64,000 nt of DNA, taken from positions 372,001 through 436,000 of the forward strand of contig NZ_LT629765.1 of the NCBI RefSeq assembly GCF_900105305.1, in the 5' to 3' direction. This DNA is from Corynebacterium timonense (GTDB taxonomy: Bacteria; Actinomycetota; Actinomycetes; Mycobacteriales; Mycobacteriaceae). The translations under genes and the position numbers were made by a program. The notes under the pieces were generated by a model. That model ran no database searches and was not told where the DNA came from. It worked only from the letters and a program-made list of their open reading frames with translations. The stretch's first letter is position 1; the number at the start of each line of letters is the position of its first letter. Of this stretch, positions 30,008 to 39,917 are shown in pieces.

Positions 30008-31327
30008 GTGGAAGGCACTATTGCCTATGGCGTCGTGACGGTCGTCGCGCTGCTGCTGTCCGGCCTGCTGGGTTCGATTGAGGCGGCGCTGACACCGATC
30101 TCGCGCGCTCGCGTGGAGACGATGGACAAGGAGGACGTCTCGGGCGCGAAGGCGCTGCTGCGCGTGCTCGAGCACCGCGCGAGCCACATCAACATGCTGG
30201 TGATGCTCGCGACCATCCTCGACGTCACCGCCGCGGTCTTCGCCGCGATGCTGGCGATGGACGTGATCTCCTCCGACGCGTGGGCGATCACGGCGGCCGT
30301 GCTCGCGGTGACCCTGCTGCAGTTCAGCATCATCGGCGTGTTCGCGCGCACGGCGGGCCGGCGCAACCCCTACCAGATCTCCCTGCGCTCGGCCCAGTGG
30401 CTCGTGGTGTTCAATCGGGTCTTCGGGCCGGTGGCGCGCCTGTTGATCTGGGTGGGCAACATCTTCCACCCGGGCCGGGACTTCCGCGACGGACCGTACA
30501 GCGCCGACGTGGAGCTGCGCGAAATGGTCGACATCGCCCAGGAGCAGGGCGTGGTGGAAACCACCGAGCACCGCATGATCCAGAACATCTTTGACCTCGC
30601 GGAGACCTACGCCCGCCAAGTCATGGTCCCGCGCCCCGAGATGATCTGGATCGAGGGCGAGAAGACCGTGCGCCAGACCGTGCGCCTCATGGTGCGCTCC
30701 GGCCACTCCCGCGTGCCCGTCATCGGCGAAAACGTCGACGAAATCATCGGCGTGGCCTACCTGAAGGACATGTTCGCCGAAAGCGGCGACCCCATCGACC
30801 CCACCGCCCGAGCCTCCACGGTCATGCGCGAGCCGCTGTTCATCCCCGACTCCAAGCCGCTCGACGTGTTGCTGCAGGAAATGCAGCGCATCAACACGCA
30901 CATTGCGGTGCTTATCGACGAATACGGTGCCGTCGCAGGTTTGCTCACCATGGAGGACTTGCTCGAAGAGATCGTCGGAGAAATCACCGACGAGTACGAC
31001 GAGGACGAGGAAGCCCCCATCGAGGCCGTGGGGCCGCGCCTCTACCGCGCCCAGGCGCGCCTGCCGCTCGACGACCTCGTCGACCACCTCGCCGACGACG
31101 TGGGCTACGACCTGGAGTTCGACGAGGAGGTCACCGACTCCGTCGACACCGTCGCCGGCCTGCTGTCCTACGAGCTCGGCCGCGTGCCGCTGCCCGGGTC
31201 CACGGTGTGGCTGTCCGACCTGCGCTTTACCGCCGAGGGCGGGAGGGACCGCCGCGGCCGCGTCAAGGTACGCACCGTGCTCGTCGAGCTGCCCGACGTC
31301 ATCGATGAGTACCAGGCGGAGGACTAG
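30008..31327 (+). CDS. CNNM/CorC-type membrane protein with paired CBS domains
   Basis: 439 residues from GTG at 30008. The order is: a DUF21 membrane domain (helices at about 5-25, 58-80 and 88-112), a CBS pair (about 200-315, including AETYARQVMVPRPEM and MEDLLEEIVGEITDEYD), and a C-terminal CorC/HlyC domain. Members of this family export or regulate magnesium, or act as hemolysin-like factors; magnesium/cobalt homeostasis is the best guess. Its position after ybeY is conserved in many actinobacteria. Confidence 0.92.
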   Translation: MEGTIAYGVVTVVALLLSGLLGSIEAALTPISRARVETMDKEDVSGAKALLRVLEHRASHINMLVMLATILDVTAAVFAAMLAMDVISSDAWAITAAVLAVTLLQFSIIGVFARTAGRRNPYQISLRSAQWLVVFNRVFGPVARLLIWVGNIFHPGRDFRDGPYSADVELREMVDIAQEQGVVETTEHRMIQNIFDLAETYARQVMVPRPEMIWIEGEKTVRQTVRLMVRSGHSRVPVIGENVDEIIGVAYLKDMFAESGDPIDPTARASTVMREPLFIPDSKPLDVLLQEMQRINTHIAVLIDEYGAVAGLLTMEDLLEEIVGEITDEYDEDEEAPIEAVGPRLYRAQARLPLDDLVDHLADDVGYDLEFDEEVTDSVDTVAGLLSYELGRVPLPGSTVWLSDLRFTAEGGRDRRGRVKVRTVLVELPDVIDEYQAED

Positions 31328-31390
31328 GTCCCTCCGGTTGGGCCCCCTCGTGGTTGGGAAGTGTGGGGTCGAGGGGCACAATGGGTGACT

Positions 31391-32242
31391 ATGAACATTC
31401 TCTCAATCCAGTCAGCGGTCGCCTACGGTCACGTCGGTAACTCGGCCGCGGTCTTTCCCCTCCAGCGCATCGGCCACGAGGTGTGGCCGGTGTACACCGT
31501 GAACTTTTCCAACCACACCGGCTACGGCAGGTGGAAGGGCCCGCTCATCCCGGCGGACCAGGTGGCGGCGATCATCGACGGCATGGATGACCTCGGCGTC
31601 CTCGGCCGCGTCGACGCTGTGCTGTCCGGCTACCAGGGCGGCGACGACATCGGCGACGTCATCGTCGAAACGGTGGCGCGCGTCAAAGCTGCGAACCCGG
31701 ATGCGGTCTACGCCTGCGACCCGGTCATGGGGAACGCGAAGTCGCAGTGCTACGTCTCCGATAACATCCCGCCCCTGCTGCGGGACAAGGTGGTTCCGGC
31801 GGCGGACATCATCACCCCCAACCAGTTCGAGCTCGGCTACCTCACAGGGGTGGAGGCGACGGACCTCTCGTCCACGCTGAAGGCGGTGGACGCGGCGAAG
31901 GAGATGGGGCCGACGACGGTGTTGGTCACCTCGGTGGAGCGCCCGGAGGCGGATACGGAGCAAAGCATCGAGATGATCGCCTCGGATGAGAAGGGGTCGT
32001 GGATTGTGCAGACCCCGCGCCTGCCGTTGAAGTGCAACGGTTCCGGGGACGTGGCGGCCGCGCTGTTCACGGGCCACTACGTGCGCTCGGGCGACGCCAA
32101 AGACGCGCTCGAGCGCACCGCGTCGTCGGTGTTCGGCCTGCTGGATCAGACCTTCCGCGCCGATTCGCGCGAGCTGTTGGTGGTGGAAGCGCAGGAGCAC
32201 TTCGCCCACCCCGCACTCGAGTTCACCGCCGAGCGGCTCTAA
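31391..32242 (+). CDS. pdxY: Pyridoxal kinase PdxY/PdxK
   Basis: Phosphorylates pyridoxal (vitamin B6 salvage) to PLP. 283 residues from the ATG at 31391, the usual PdxY start (MNILSIQSAVAYGHVGNSAA). The ribokinase-fold catalytic region is present in KCNGSGDVAAALFTG with the catalytic Asp, and the N-terminal HTGYG loop is typical. A methionine-cysteine operator-like palindrome lies just downstream and belongs to the next operon. PLP supply may be relevant to sulfur amino acid enzymes but no direct link is visible. Confidence 0.93.
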   Translation: MNILSIQSAVAYGHVGNSAAVFPLQRIGHEVWPVYTVNFSNHTGYGRWKGPLIPADQVAAIIDGMDDLGVLGRVDAVLSGYQGGDDIGDVIVETVARVKAANPDAVYACDPVMGNAKSQCYVSDNIPPLLRDKVVPAADIITPNQFELGYLTGVEATDLSSTLKAVDAAKEMGPTTVLVTSVERPEADTEQSIEMIASDEKGSWIVQTPRLPLKCNGSGDVAAALFTGHYVRSGDAKDALERTASSVFGLLDQTFRADSRELLVVEAQEHFAHPALEFTAERL

Positions 32243-32258
32243 CGCTGAACGCTGCGAA

Positions 32259-32274
32259 TGGACAGCACTGTCTA
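32259..32274. promoter_or_regulatory. McbR-like operator upstream of the ABC/LLM operon
   Basis: TGGAC-AGCACT-GTCTA matches the C. glutamicum McbR consensus TAGAC-N6-GTCTA at nine of ten defined positions. McbR represses sulfur assimilation and methionine/cysteine genes. The site is 128 bp before the first permease ATG. One match of this length can arise by chance; the operon content is what makes it interesting. Confidence 0.4.
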
Positions 32275-32340
32275 TACCGTAGCGGTACCTAGTCCACAAC
32301 CAGCGTTGATTCCATTGATTCACGCCGCATAAAAGGGTAG
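32275..32340 (+). promoter_or_regulatory. Palindrome and candidate promoter of the ABC/LLM operon
   Basis: Directly abutting the McbR-like box is a second palindrome, TACCG-TAG-CGGTA (32275-32287). Downstream, TTGATT (32306-32311) and an AT-rich ATAAAA (32329-32334) are spaced 17 bp apart and could be -35/-10 elements. A GAGG ribosome site precedes the ATG at 32402. Weak evidence individually. Confidence 0.3.
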
Positions 32341-32401
32341 GGAAAACAAAACCGATCTGTCTACTATCTCGTGGAAACATGACACGTAAACGAGGTAGAC
32401 G

Positions 32402-33439
32402 ATGACAACGCTGGAGTTAGGAAACGACGCGGCCCGGCAAGCGCACACAACCGGGGCGCGGCCCACCGCACAGTACTCGCCCGGCCGGCGGATCCTCAGC
32501 CGGGTCCTGCAGGCGATCTTCGTGGTGTGGGCGGCGTATACCGCGGCGTTCTTTTTGCTCAACGCGCTGCCGGGCGACCCGGTGCTGCTTATCCTGGGCC
32601 CCGACGCCACGACGCTGCCGCAGGAGGAGATTGACGCCTTCGCGGCCGAGCGCGGCCTCGACCGGCCCCTGATCGTGCAGTACGTCGTCGCCTTGGGCGG
32701 CCTGCTTACGGGGGACCTGGGGCTCTCCTACCAGATGGGCCAGGAGGTCACCACGATCATCGGCGAGGCGATCGTGCCCACCCTGCAGCTGGCCGCGGTC
32801 GCCGTCGTGTTCTCCCTCGTCGGTGGCGTCGCCTTGGCCTTTGCCGCGAGCTACTGGCGCGTCCCGTGGATCCGCCAGCCGCTTTTGGCGCTGCCCTCCC
32901 TGGCGTATTCCATCCCTTCCTTCTGGCTCGGCCTGGTGTTCATCCAGGTTTTCGCCTTCGAGCTGCAGGTCCTCCCCGCGTTTTCGGAAGGCGACCTGCG
33001 GTCCCTCATCTTGCCGGCGCTGCCGCTGGCCGTGTCCACGGGCGCGATGATCGCCCAGGTGTTCACGCTGAGCCTCGACGAGGAGCTGGCCTCCCCGTAC
33101 GCGACCACCGCCCGGGCGAAGGGGGCGAGCAGGGGGAGGATCCTCTTCCTACACACGACACGCAACGCCGCCGCCCCGGTGCTGACGATGGCGGGCCTGC
33201 TTCTGGGCAACCTTGTCACCGGCGCGGTGATCACCGAGACGGTGTTCTCCCGCGCGGGATTCGGCCGCCTCATCGTCACCGCCGTGACCAATCAGGACAT
33301 CCCCGTCGTGCTCGGCGCGGTGCTCGTGGTCTCCCTCGCGTACTCGGTGATCAACGCCCTCGTGGACACGGCGTACCCGCTCATCGACCCGCGGCAGCGC
33401 ACTGTGCGCTCCGTCCGAACCCAGCAGGAAGGGAACTAG
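32402..33439 (+). CDS. Dipeptide-type ABC transporter permease, DppB-like
   Basis: 345-residue membrane permease, first gene of a seven-gene operon. A cytosolic N-terminal extension of ~35 residues precedes the first helix; the family signature LPGDPV and the LDRPLIVQYV segment follow, then five more helices. The ATPase-contact loop is TTARAKGASRGRILF. The second permease starts 3 bp after the stop. With the neighbours it forms a complete importer. Confidence 0.93.
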   Translation: MTTLELGNDAARQAHTTGARPTAQYSPGRRILSRVLQAIFVVWAAYTAAFFLLNALPGDPVLLILGPDATTLPQEEIDAFAAERGLDRPLIVQYVVALGGLLTGDLGLSYQMGQEVTTIIGEAIVPTLQLAAVAVVFSLVGGVALAFAASYWRVPWIRQPLLALPSLAYSIPSFWLGLVFIQVFAFELQVLPAFSEGDLRSLILPALPLAVSTGAMIAQVFTLSLDEELASPYATTARAKGASRGRILFLHTTRNAAAPVLTMAGLLLGNLVTGAVITETVFSRAGFGRLIVTAVTNQDIPVVLGAVLVVSLAYSVINALVDTAYPLIDPRQRTVRSVRTQQEGN

Positions 33440-33442
33440 ACA

Positions 33443-34297
33443 ATGGCGACGAACGTGGCCTCGACAGGGGCTTCGACGGCAGCGCGGACACGGCGCGTCG
33501 TTACGCGAATTGAACTCGAACCCACGGCCGTGCTGGCCATAGTCTGGGTGGCCCTCATGGTTGCGTGGGCGATCGCCCCCGGGCTTTTTGCCACCGCCGA
33601 CCCGCTGGAGGGCGACGTGTTCGAGCGCCTCCAGCCGCCGAGCGCCGAGTACTGGTTCGGCACCGACCAGCTGGGCCGGGACGTGTACTCCCGCGTCGTG
33701 CACGGCACGCAGCTCACGCTGCAGTCCGTCGGGCTCGCGCTGCTTCTGGCGCTCGTCGTGGGCGTCGCCATCGGCGCTGTCGCGGGCTACGCCGGGGGAA
33801 GGACGGACTCGGTGTTCATGCGCGTCATCGACGCCGTCTTGTCCATCCCCTCGCTGCTGCTGTCGCTCACCGTCATCGTGGCCGTCGGCTTCGGCACGGC
33901 GAACGTCGCGCTGGCTATCGGGATCGGGTGCATCGCGCCGATCGCGCGTGTGACGCGAGCGGAGGTGAAAAGCATCCGCAACCGCGCCTACATCGAAGCC
34001 GCTCGCGCGGCCGGCAACAGTGAGTTCGACATCGTCCTGCGCCACGTCGTGCCGAACGCCGTGGGGCCCGTGTTCGCGCTGGCCGTCCTCGAGTGCGGCA
34101 CCGCGATCCTCATGATCAGCACCTTCAGCTTCCTCGGCTACGGCACCCCGCCCCCGGCCCCGGAGTGGGGAGCGCTGGTCGCGGAGGGGCGAGACTTTCT
34201 CGCGGGCTACCCGTGGATCTCCACCATCCCCGGCCTGATCATCGCCATCACCGTCATCGCCGTCAACCGCATTTCACAGCTACTGCGCAGCCGATAA
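33443..34297 (+). CDS. Dipeptide-type ABC transporter permease, DppC-like
   Basis: 284-residue partner permease. Features are a first helix at about 30-52, the DppC motif FGTDQLGRDVYSRVVHGTQ, and the ATPase-contact loop IEAARAAGNSEFDIVLRHVVPN. Six membrane segments in total. It starts 3 bp after the DppB-like gene and the ATPase gene begins 15 bp downstream, preceded by an AAGGAG site. Confidence 0.94.
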   Translation: MATNVASTGASTAARTRRVVTRIELEPTAVLAIVWVALMVAWAIAPGLFATADPLEGDVFERLQPPSAEYWFGTDQLGRDVYSRVVHGTQLTLQSVGLALLLALVVGVAIGAVAGYAGGRTDSVFMRVIDAVLSIPSLLLSLTVIVAVGFGTANVALAIGIGCIAPIARVTRAEVKSIRNRAYIEAARAAGNSEFDIVLRHVVPNAVGPVFALAVLECGTAILMISTFSFLGYGTPPPAPEWGALVAEGRDFLAGYPWISTIPGLIIAITVIAVNRISQLLRSR

Positions 34298-34312
34298 AAG
34301 GAGCCGAACACC

Positions 34313-35959
34313 ATGAGTACTACACCTTTGTTGCAGGTCAGCGGGTTATCCATCGCATACCTCGGCCGCAAGGAAGCGGTCAACGCCGTCAACGACGTCT
34401 CCTTCGAAATCCACGCGGGCGAGACCGTCGCGCTGGTCGGGGAGTCCGGCTCGGGAAAGTCCACCATCGCGCGGGCGCTCGTCGGGCTGCTGGAAGGGCG
34501 CGGCAGGACGCGCGTGGCAGCGTCCGGCTCCATCACCGTCGCCCGCGACGGCGCGCCGATCGACATCGCGAATGTCAGCGACAAAAAGCTGCGCGAGGTC
34601 CGCGGCCGCCACATCGGCTACGTTCCGCAGGACCCCGGCGTCTCGCTCAACCCGTCTCACCGCATTGGTGCCCAGATCGCGGAGGCGATCACCCTGCACG
34701 AGGACGCTCCGGGCAACGACGACGTTCACGCCCGCGTTCTCGAGTTGCTCGCGGCCGTCGGAATCCAGGACCCCGCCGGTGCTGCCGAGGCCTACCCGCA
34801 CGAACTGTCGGGCGGGCAGCGCCAGCGCGTGCTCGTCGCCATCGGCATCGCGGCGGGCCCGCGCGTGCTCGTCGCCGACGAGCCGACCAGCGCGCTCGAC
34901 GTCACTGTGCAAAAGCGCGTGTTGGACACGATGGACACACTCGCCCGCGACAACCAGCTGGGCACGCTGATGATCACCCACGACCTCGCCGTCGCCGCCG
35001 AGCGCGCCCAGCGCATCCTGGTCATGTCGGAAGGGCGCATTGTCGAGGAGGGGCCCACGTCCGAGATCATCGCCGCCCCGCGCCACCCGTACACTCAGAC
35101 TCTGCTGGCAAGCGTGGTGGGCACGAGCGGCGCCCGCCGGGCGCAGGTGCGCGAGGAGCACGACGGAGGCACCGCCGCGCTGGAGCTCGACGGCATTATC
35201 AAGGCCTTCGGCTCGAACTCCGCCCCGGTGGTCACCGGCATTTCCCTGCGCATCCCGCGGGGCCAAACCTACGGCCTGATCGGGGAGTCGGGTTCGGGCA
35301 AGACCACCCTCGGCCGTATCGCTTTGCGCCTCGAGGAGCCCACCGAGGGCAGAGTCTTGCTCGGCGGTGAGGATATAACGACCCTGCGCGGTAAGGCGCT
35401 GCGGACAAAGCGTCGCCAGCTGCAGTACGTGCAGCAAAACCCCTACGGCAGCTTCAACCCCAAGCTCACCATCGCCGACGCGATCGCAGACCCACTGCGC
35501 GCCCACGGCATCGGCAGCACAAAGGAGCGCCGAGAGAAGGTGCGTCGCGCCCTCGAGCAGGTGCGGCTGCCGCAGCGCACCGCCACGGCACGCGTCACCG
35601 AGCTCAGCGGCGGCCAGCTGCAGCGCGCGGCCATCGCTCGCGCGCTCATCGTCGACCCGACCGTGATCGTCGCTGACGAGCCGGTGAGCGCCCTCGACGT
35701 GTCGGTGCAGGCGACGGTGCTTGACCTGCTGATGGAGCTGCAGGCCGAGACGGGGGTGGCCATGTTGTTCATCTCCCACGATCTGGCCGTGGTGCGCGAC
35801 ATCGCGCACACCGTCGGTGTCATCGACAGCGGCAGGATCGTCGAAGAGAACGAGACGACCGACCTGTTTTCCCGCCCCCAGCACGAGGTGACCCAGACGC
35901 TGCTTCACGCCACCCCCTCCCTCGCGCGCCTGGACACGGAGGTGACCGTCAATGCGTAA
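34313..35959 (+). CDS. Fused two-domain ABC importer ATPase (DppD-DppF type)
   Basis: 548 residues containing both ATPase units of the importer in one chain. Walker A motifs GESGSGKST (43-51) and GESGSGKTT (324-332); signatures LSGGQ at about 165-169 and 431-435; Walker B VLVADEPTSALD and VIVADEPVSALD. Both sites look catalytically complete. Fused ATPases like this are common in actinobacterial dipeptide/glutathione-type importers. The stop overlaps the start of the binding-protein gene by 8 bp. Confidence 0.95.
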   Translation: MSTTPLLQVSGLSIAYLGRKEAVNAVNDVSFEIHAGETVALVGESGSGKSTIARALVGLLEGRGRTRVAASGSITVARDGAPIDIANVSDKKLREVRGRHIGYVPQDPGVSLNPSHRIGAQIAEAITLHEDAPGNDDVHARVLELLAAVGIQDPAGAAEAYPHELSGGQRQRVLVAIGIAAGPRVLVADEPTSALDVTVQKRVLDTMDTLARDNQLGTLMITHDLAVAAERAQRILVMSEGRIVEEGPTSEIIAAPRHPYTQTLLASVVGTSGARRAQVREEHDGGTAALELDGIIKAFGSNSAPVVTGISLRIPRGQTYGLIGESGSGKTTLGRIALRLEEPTEGRVLLGGEDITTLRGKALRTKRRQLQYVQQNPYGSFNPKLTIADAIADPLRAHGIGSTKERREKVRRALEQVRLPQRTATARVTELSGGQLQRAAIARALIVDPTVIVADEPVSALDVSVQATVLDLLMELQAETGVAMLFISHDLAVVRDIAHTVGVIDSGRIVEENETTDLFSRPQHEVTQTLLHATPSLARLDTEVTVNA

Positions 35960-37579
35960 ACGACCAGTCCTGACAACGCTCGCCGCCCTCATCGTCGGCA
36001 TTGTCGCCGCCTCGAGCCTGACGGCGTGCGGCGGCAACGCGGCGTCAAGTGAACCGGACAAACCATTTGTTATTGCGTTGGGCAATGACCCAGTGAGCTT
36101 GAGCCCTGGTGGGCGCGGCGCAGGTAACGACATGTGGAACCTTACCCGCCAGATGTACGACTCGTTGGTGTACACCAACCCAGAGACCGGCGAGATCGAA
36201 CCGTGGCTCGCGGAATCCTGGAGTGTGAGCGACGACGCCACTGCGTACACCTTCCATCTGCGCGACGACGTCACCTTCTCCGATGGCACGCCTCTCAACG
36301 CCGAAGTGCTCAAAGCCAACTTCGATGACATCAAGGAAGCGGGACCCGCTGCGAACGCGGTGGCGGAGATGGGCAACTACGCGGGAACCGATGTGGTTGA
36401 TGAGTACACCGCCGTCGTGCGCTTCCACAATCCCCAGGTTGGTTTTCTTCCTTTCGTCTCGGGAGTCACGATGGGCTTGGTGTCGGCGGAGACCCTGAAG
36501 ATCCCCTTCGAGCAGCGCTCCACGGGAGAAGGAGTCTACGGCTCGGGCGCCTGGGTCCTGGAAGAGCACAAGACGGACTCGCACGTGCTTATGCGTCGAA
36601 GGGAAGATTACAACTGGGCGCCGGAGCACCTGAAGCGAGCGGAGGTACCTGAACACCGTGCTCAGAAGCTCATGTTTGCGGTCGTGCCCGAGGCGGGAAA
36701 CCGTGTTGGCGGGATTGTCAGCGGTGAGTTCAACGCGGCGTCGGTCGTGCCTCATGACGAAGTCGTGATCGAGGAAGAAGGCAATTACCTTGTCTCGCGC
36801 ACGAACCCAGGGATCGCATACGGCGTGTACCCCAACAGCTACAGCGAATTCCTCCAAGACCCCGCGGTGCGCTTGGCGGTGGCGCATACTGTGGACCGCC
36901 CGCAAATCCTCGAAGGAGCATTGAGCCCGCGCTTCAATGCCGCCACGGGACCTCTGTCCGCGACGACTCCTAGCTACGTCAACGTCACAGATAGCCTTCC
37001 GTCCCACGACCCTGAAAAGGCCAAGCAGCTTCTCGACGATGCCGGATGGGTGCCCGGACCCGACGGCATCCGCGAAAAGGATGGGAAACGTCTTGTCCTC
37101 CGCATCGCGTACCCACCGATCTTCCCGCCCACACGAGCGGTGGTGACGCTGCTGCAGCAGCAGCTCGCCGAGGTGGGCATCGGCGCGGAACTCACCTCCG
37201 GGGGACGGCCGAGTTCATTGCCATCATTTCTTCGAACAGCTTTGACCTCTCGCTCGTGAACTACTCCTACATGGACGGCGGGGTCATGCGCGTCTTCTTC
37301 GGCGAGACGGGCTCGAAAGGAAATTACCCCGTCCCGGATGCCGAACTGCAAGAAAAGCTCGTTCAGCAGGGCTTTATTACTGACCCCGTCGAGCGAGACA
37401 AAGCGCTGCTCGAGTTGCAGCGCGAGCTCGTGGAAAGCGGCTGGGTTATCCCAATTTTCGAGCTCACCACGACGTTTGGCGTCCGGGACGATTCTTACGG
37501 TGTCACGATGGCCGCCGACTCGCGTCTCGACGTCTTGCTGAACGCCGGATGGGACAGCAGCTGGACCGCCGGCGGATAA
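35952..37579 (+). pseudogene. Frameshifted substrate-binding lipoprotein of the operon
   Basis: Family 5 binding protein. The intact part (to about 37199) has a signal peptide with lipobox LTAC (Cys26), NLTRQMYDSLVYTNPETG and TYTFHLRDDVTFSDGTP-like motifs. At a run of five G (37200-37204) the frame is lost; one more G restores the C-terminal lobe (TAEFIAIISSNSFDLSLVNY to DSSWTAGG, stop 37579) and a normal ~542-residue protein. As read, the first frame stops at 37259 with ~18 aberrant residues. The 35960-37100 part has visibly lower GC3 than its neighbours. Loss of this gene would disable the importer unless another binding protein substitutes. Confidence 0.85.
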
Positions 37580-37627
37580 CCCCCCGGGGGCCACGCACCA
37601 CATACAACGTTTAAGGAGAGAAACACA

Positions 37628-38962
37628 ATGACCGAAGACACCACCCGCAGGGTTCACCTGGCGGCGCACTTCCCGGGCGTGAACAACACGACGGTGTGGG
37701 CGCACCCGGATTCGGGCAGCCACATCGAGTTCGATTCCTTCCGCCGGTTCGCCCAGACCGCGGAGCGCGGCCTGTTCGACTTCTTCTTCCTAGCCGAGGG
37801 CCTGCGCCTGCGCGAGGACAAGGGCCAGGTCGATGTTCTCGACGTCGCCGGGCGCCCCAACACGCTGACCGCGCTCGCCGCACTCGCGGCGGTGACCCGG
37901 CGCATCGGCCTCGTGGGCACGCTGAGCACCACGTTCAACGAGCCCTACGAGCTGGCGCGACAGATCGCGAGCGTGGACGTGCTCTCCGGTGGGCGCGCCG
38001 CGTGGAACGCGGTGACCACGCCCGACTCGTTCACCGGGGCGAACTTCCGCCGCGGGGGCTTCCTCGATTACGCGGACCGCTACCACCGCGCGGTCGACTT
38101 CATCGCCTCGGCGCGCGAGCTCTGGGACGCCGGCCCTCACGGCGAGGTGCGGCACAGCACGGACTTCTTCACGTTTTCCTCTCCCGGCGGGATCCCCACG
38201 CCCGTCCAGGGGCACCCGGTGGTGTTCCAGGCGGGCAACTCGCCCGCGGGGCGCGACTTCGCGGCAGGTTCCGCCGACGTCATCTTCACCCTGAACAACG
38301 GCCTGGAGGACGGGCAGAAGTTCTACGCGGACGTCCACGAGCGGCTGCGCCGCTTCGGCCGCAGCGACGATTCGCTGAAGATCTATCCGGGTATTTCTTT
38401 CTTCATCGGCGACACCCCCGAGCAGGCGCAGGAGCACCGCCTCGACATCGAGTACCAGCAGGTCAGCGGGGCCGGCGCCATCGCCTTTGTGGAAAGGGTG
38501 TGGAACCGCGACCTGAGCAGCTACGACCCGGACGGCCCGCTGCCGGAGGTCGACCCGGTGGTGGAGGACCCGAACAAGCCGGCCTCCCAGGGCCGTGAGG
38601 TGCGCTACAACCAGGACGCCCCTGCGACCGTCGCGAAGTGGCGCGCGCTCGCTGAGGCGGAGAACCTGAGTATCCGCGACCTCGTGGTGCGCGTGAGCCG
38701 ACGTGCCGCGCTCGTGGGCACGCCGGCGCAGATCGCTGAGGACCTCATCCACCGCGTGCAGAACTTCGCTGCTGACGGCTACATCCTCGTTCCGCCGATC
38801 ACGCCGGGCGGCCTCGACGAGTTCGTCGACCGCGTCGTGCCCGAGCTGCAGGAGCGCGGCGCCTACCCGGAGCGCTACGAGGGCACCACCCTGCGCGACC
38901 ACCTTGGCCTGCCCGCCGCCCGACCCGCGGCCGACTGGGCCGCCGCACGCGCGAACGCCTAA
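37628..38962 (+). CDS. LLM flavin-dependent monooxygenase, NtaA/SnaA/DszA family
   Basis: 444-residue class C flavin monooxygenase that would use FMNH2 from a separate reductase. The family is known for oxidising nitrilotriacetate, pristinamycin, dibenzothiophene sulfone and alkyl-sulfur/cysteine conjugates. Signatures: FFFLAEGLRLRED, RRIGLVGTLSTTFNEPY, AWNAVTT and GRDFAAGSADVIFT. A GGAGAG site precedes the ATG. Placed after a peptide-type importer, it probably attacks the imported compound. No flavin reductase is encoded nearby, so one must come from elsewhere. Confidence 0.9.
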   Translation: MTEDTTRRVHLAAHFPGVNNTTVWAHPDSGSHIEFDSFRRFAQTAERGLFDFFFLAEGLRLREDKGQVDVLDVAGRPNTLTALAALAAVTRRIGLVGTLSTTFNEPYELARQIASVDVLSGGRAAWNAVTTPDSFTGANFRRGGFLDYADRYHRAVDFIASARELWDAGPHGEVRHSTDFFTFSSPGGIPTPVQGHPVVFQAGNSPAGRDFAAGSADVIFTLNNGLEDGQKFYADVHERLRRFGRSDDSLKIYPGISFFIGDTPEQAQEHRLDIEYQQVSGAGAIAFVERVWNRDLSSYDPDGPLPEVDPVVEDPNKPASQGREVRYNQDAPATVAKWRALAEAENLSIRDLVVRVSRRAALVGTPAQIAEDLIHRVQNFAADGYILVPPITPGGLDEFVDRVVPELQERGAYPERYEGTTLRDHLGLPAARPAADWAAARANA

Positions 38963-38981
38963 CACAGACAAGGAGCACACC

Positions 38982-39917
38982 ATGACGCACACCACCACCG
39001 CCCGCCCCTCCGACTTCATCATCTCGGTGGGGTTGTCCGTGGGCGCCCCCGAGGACGTCGAAAAGCGAGTACGGCTTCTCGACGCCTCCGGGATCGACCT
39101 GGTCACCCTCGCCGACAGCTTCGTCAACGCCGCCCCCGACGTGCCCGTCGACGCCTCCACGCTGGCGCCTTACCTGGGCGCGCGGACCCGGCAGATCGGC
39201 ATCGTGCCGGAGATCTCCACGACCCACACCGAGCCTTTCCACGTGTCCACGGCGACGGCGTCGCTGGACTACGTGGCCCGTGCCCGCGGCGAGTGGCTGG
39301 CGGCGCCCTCGCTGAGCGAGGAAGACGCGGCCGCCACCGGACGGCGCCCCGCCGCGCCGAGCGAGGCCGCCTGGGCGGAAACCGTGCAGGTCATCGACGT
39401 TGTGCGGAAGCTGTGGACCTCGTGGGACGCCGACGCCGAGATCCGCGACGCGCGCACCGGCCGCTTCCTCGACCTCGACCGGGTGAACTACGTCGACGCC
39501 ACGCTGACGGACAGCGTGGGCAAGGAATACACCATCAAGGGGCCCTCGATCACCCCGCAGCCGCCGCAGGGCACCCCGCCGGTGTTCGTGCGCTCGGAGT
39601 CCGCGCAGACCCCGGCCGCTGCCGCCGCCGACGTCGTCCTGCTCACCGGCCCCGACGCCCTCGAGCGGGCGCGAGCGGAGCAGGGGGCCGTGCTGCCGGC
39701 CCTGGAGGCGCCCGCGGGCGCGGCTGAGATCGGCGCGTGGTTCGACGAGCAGCTCACCGCCGCCCGCGAGGGGGGCCTGCGCGGGGTGCACCTGGAGATC
39801 GCCGACAACGACGCCGCGGCCGTCCGGGCTCTGGCCACGCTCGTGCGCGACAGCAACGGCCGCTTTGGCCACCACGCGGGCTCGCGGTCGCTGCGCGCGC
39901 GCCTGGGGCTGGCGTAG
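38982..39917 (+). CDS. Second LLM-type flavin protein of the operon
   Basis: 311 residues from the ATG at 38982, after an AAGGAG site. It reads as a shortened luciferase-like barrel (IISVGLSVGAPEDVEKRVRL; YLGARTRQIGIVPEISTTHT; TATASLDYVARARGEWL) with a less conserved second half. It may be a partner or paralogue of the preceding monooxygenase. The FAD/NAD(P)-binding gene begins at the base after its stop, so expression is coupled. Substrate unknown. Confidence 0.8.
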   Translation: MTHTTTARPSDFIISVGLSVGAPEDVEKRVRLLDASGIDLVTLADSFVNAAPDVPVDASTLAPYLGARTRQIGIVPEISTTHTEPFHVSTATASLDYVARARGEWLAAPSLSEEDAAATGRRPAAPSEAAWAETVQVIDVVRKLWTSWDADAEIRDARTGRFLDLDRVNYVDATLTDSVGKEYTIKGPSITPQPPQGTPPVFVRSESAQTPAAAAADVVLLTGPDALERARAEQGAVLPALEAPAGAAEIGAWFDEQLTAAREGGLRGVHLEIADNDAAAVRALATLVRDSNGRFGHHAGSRSLRARLGLA

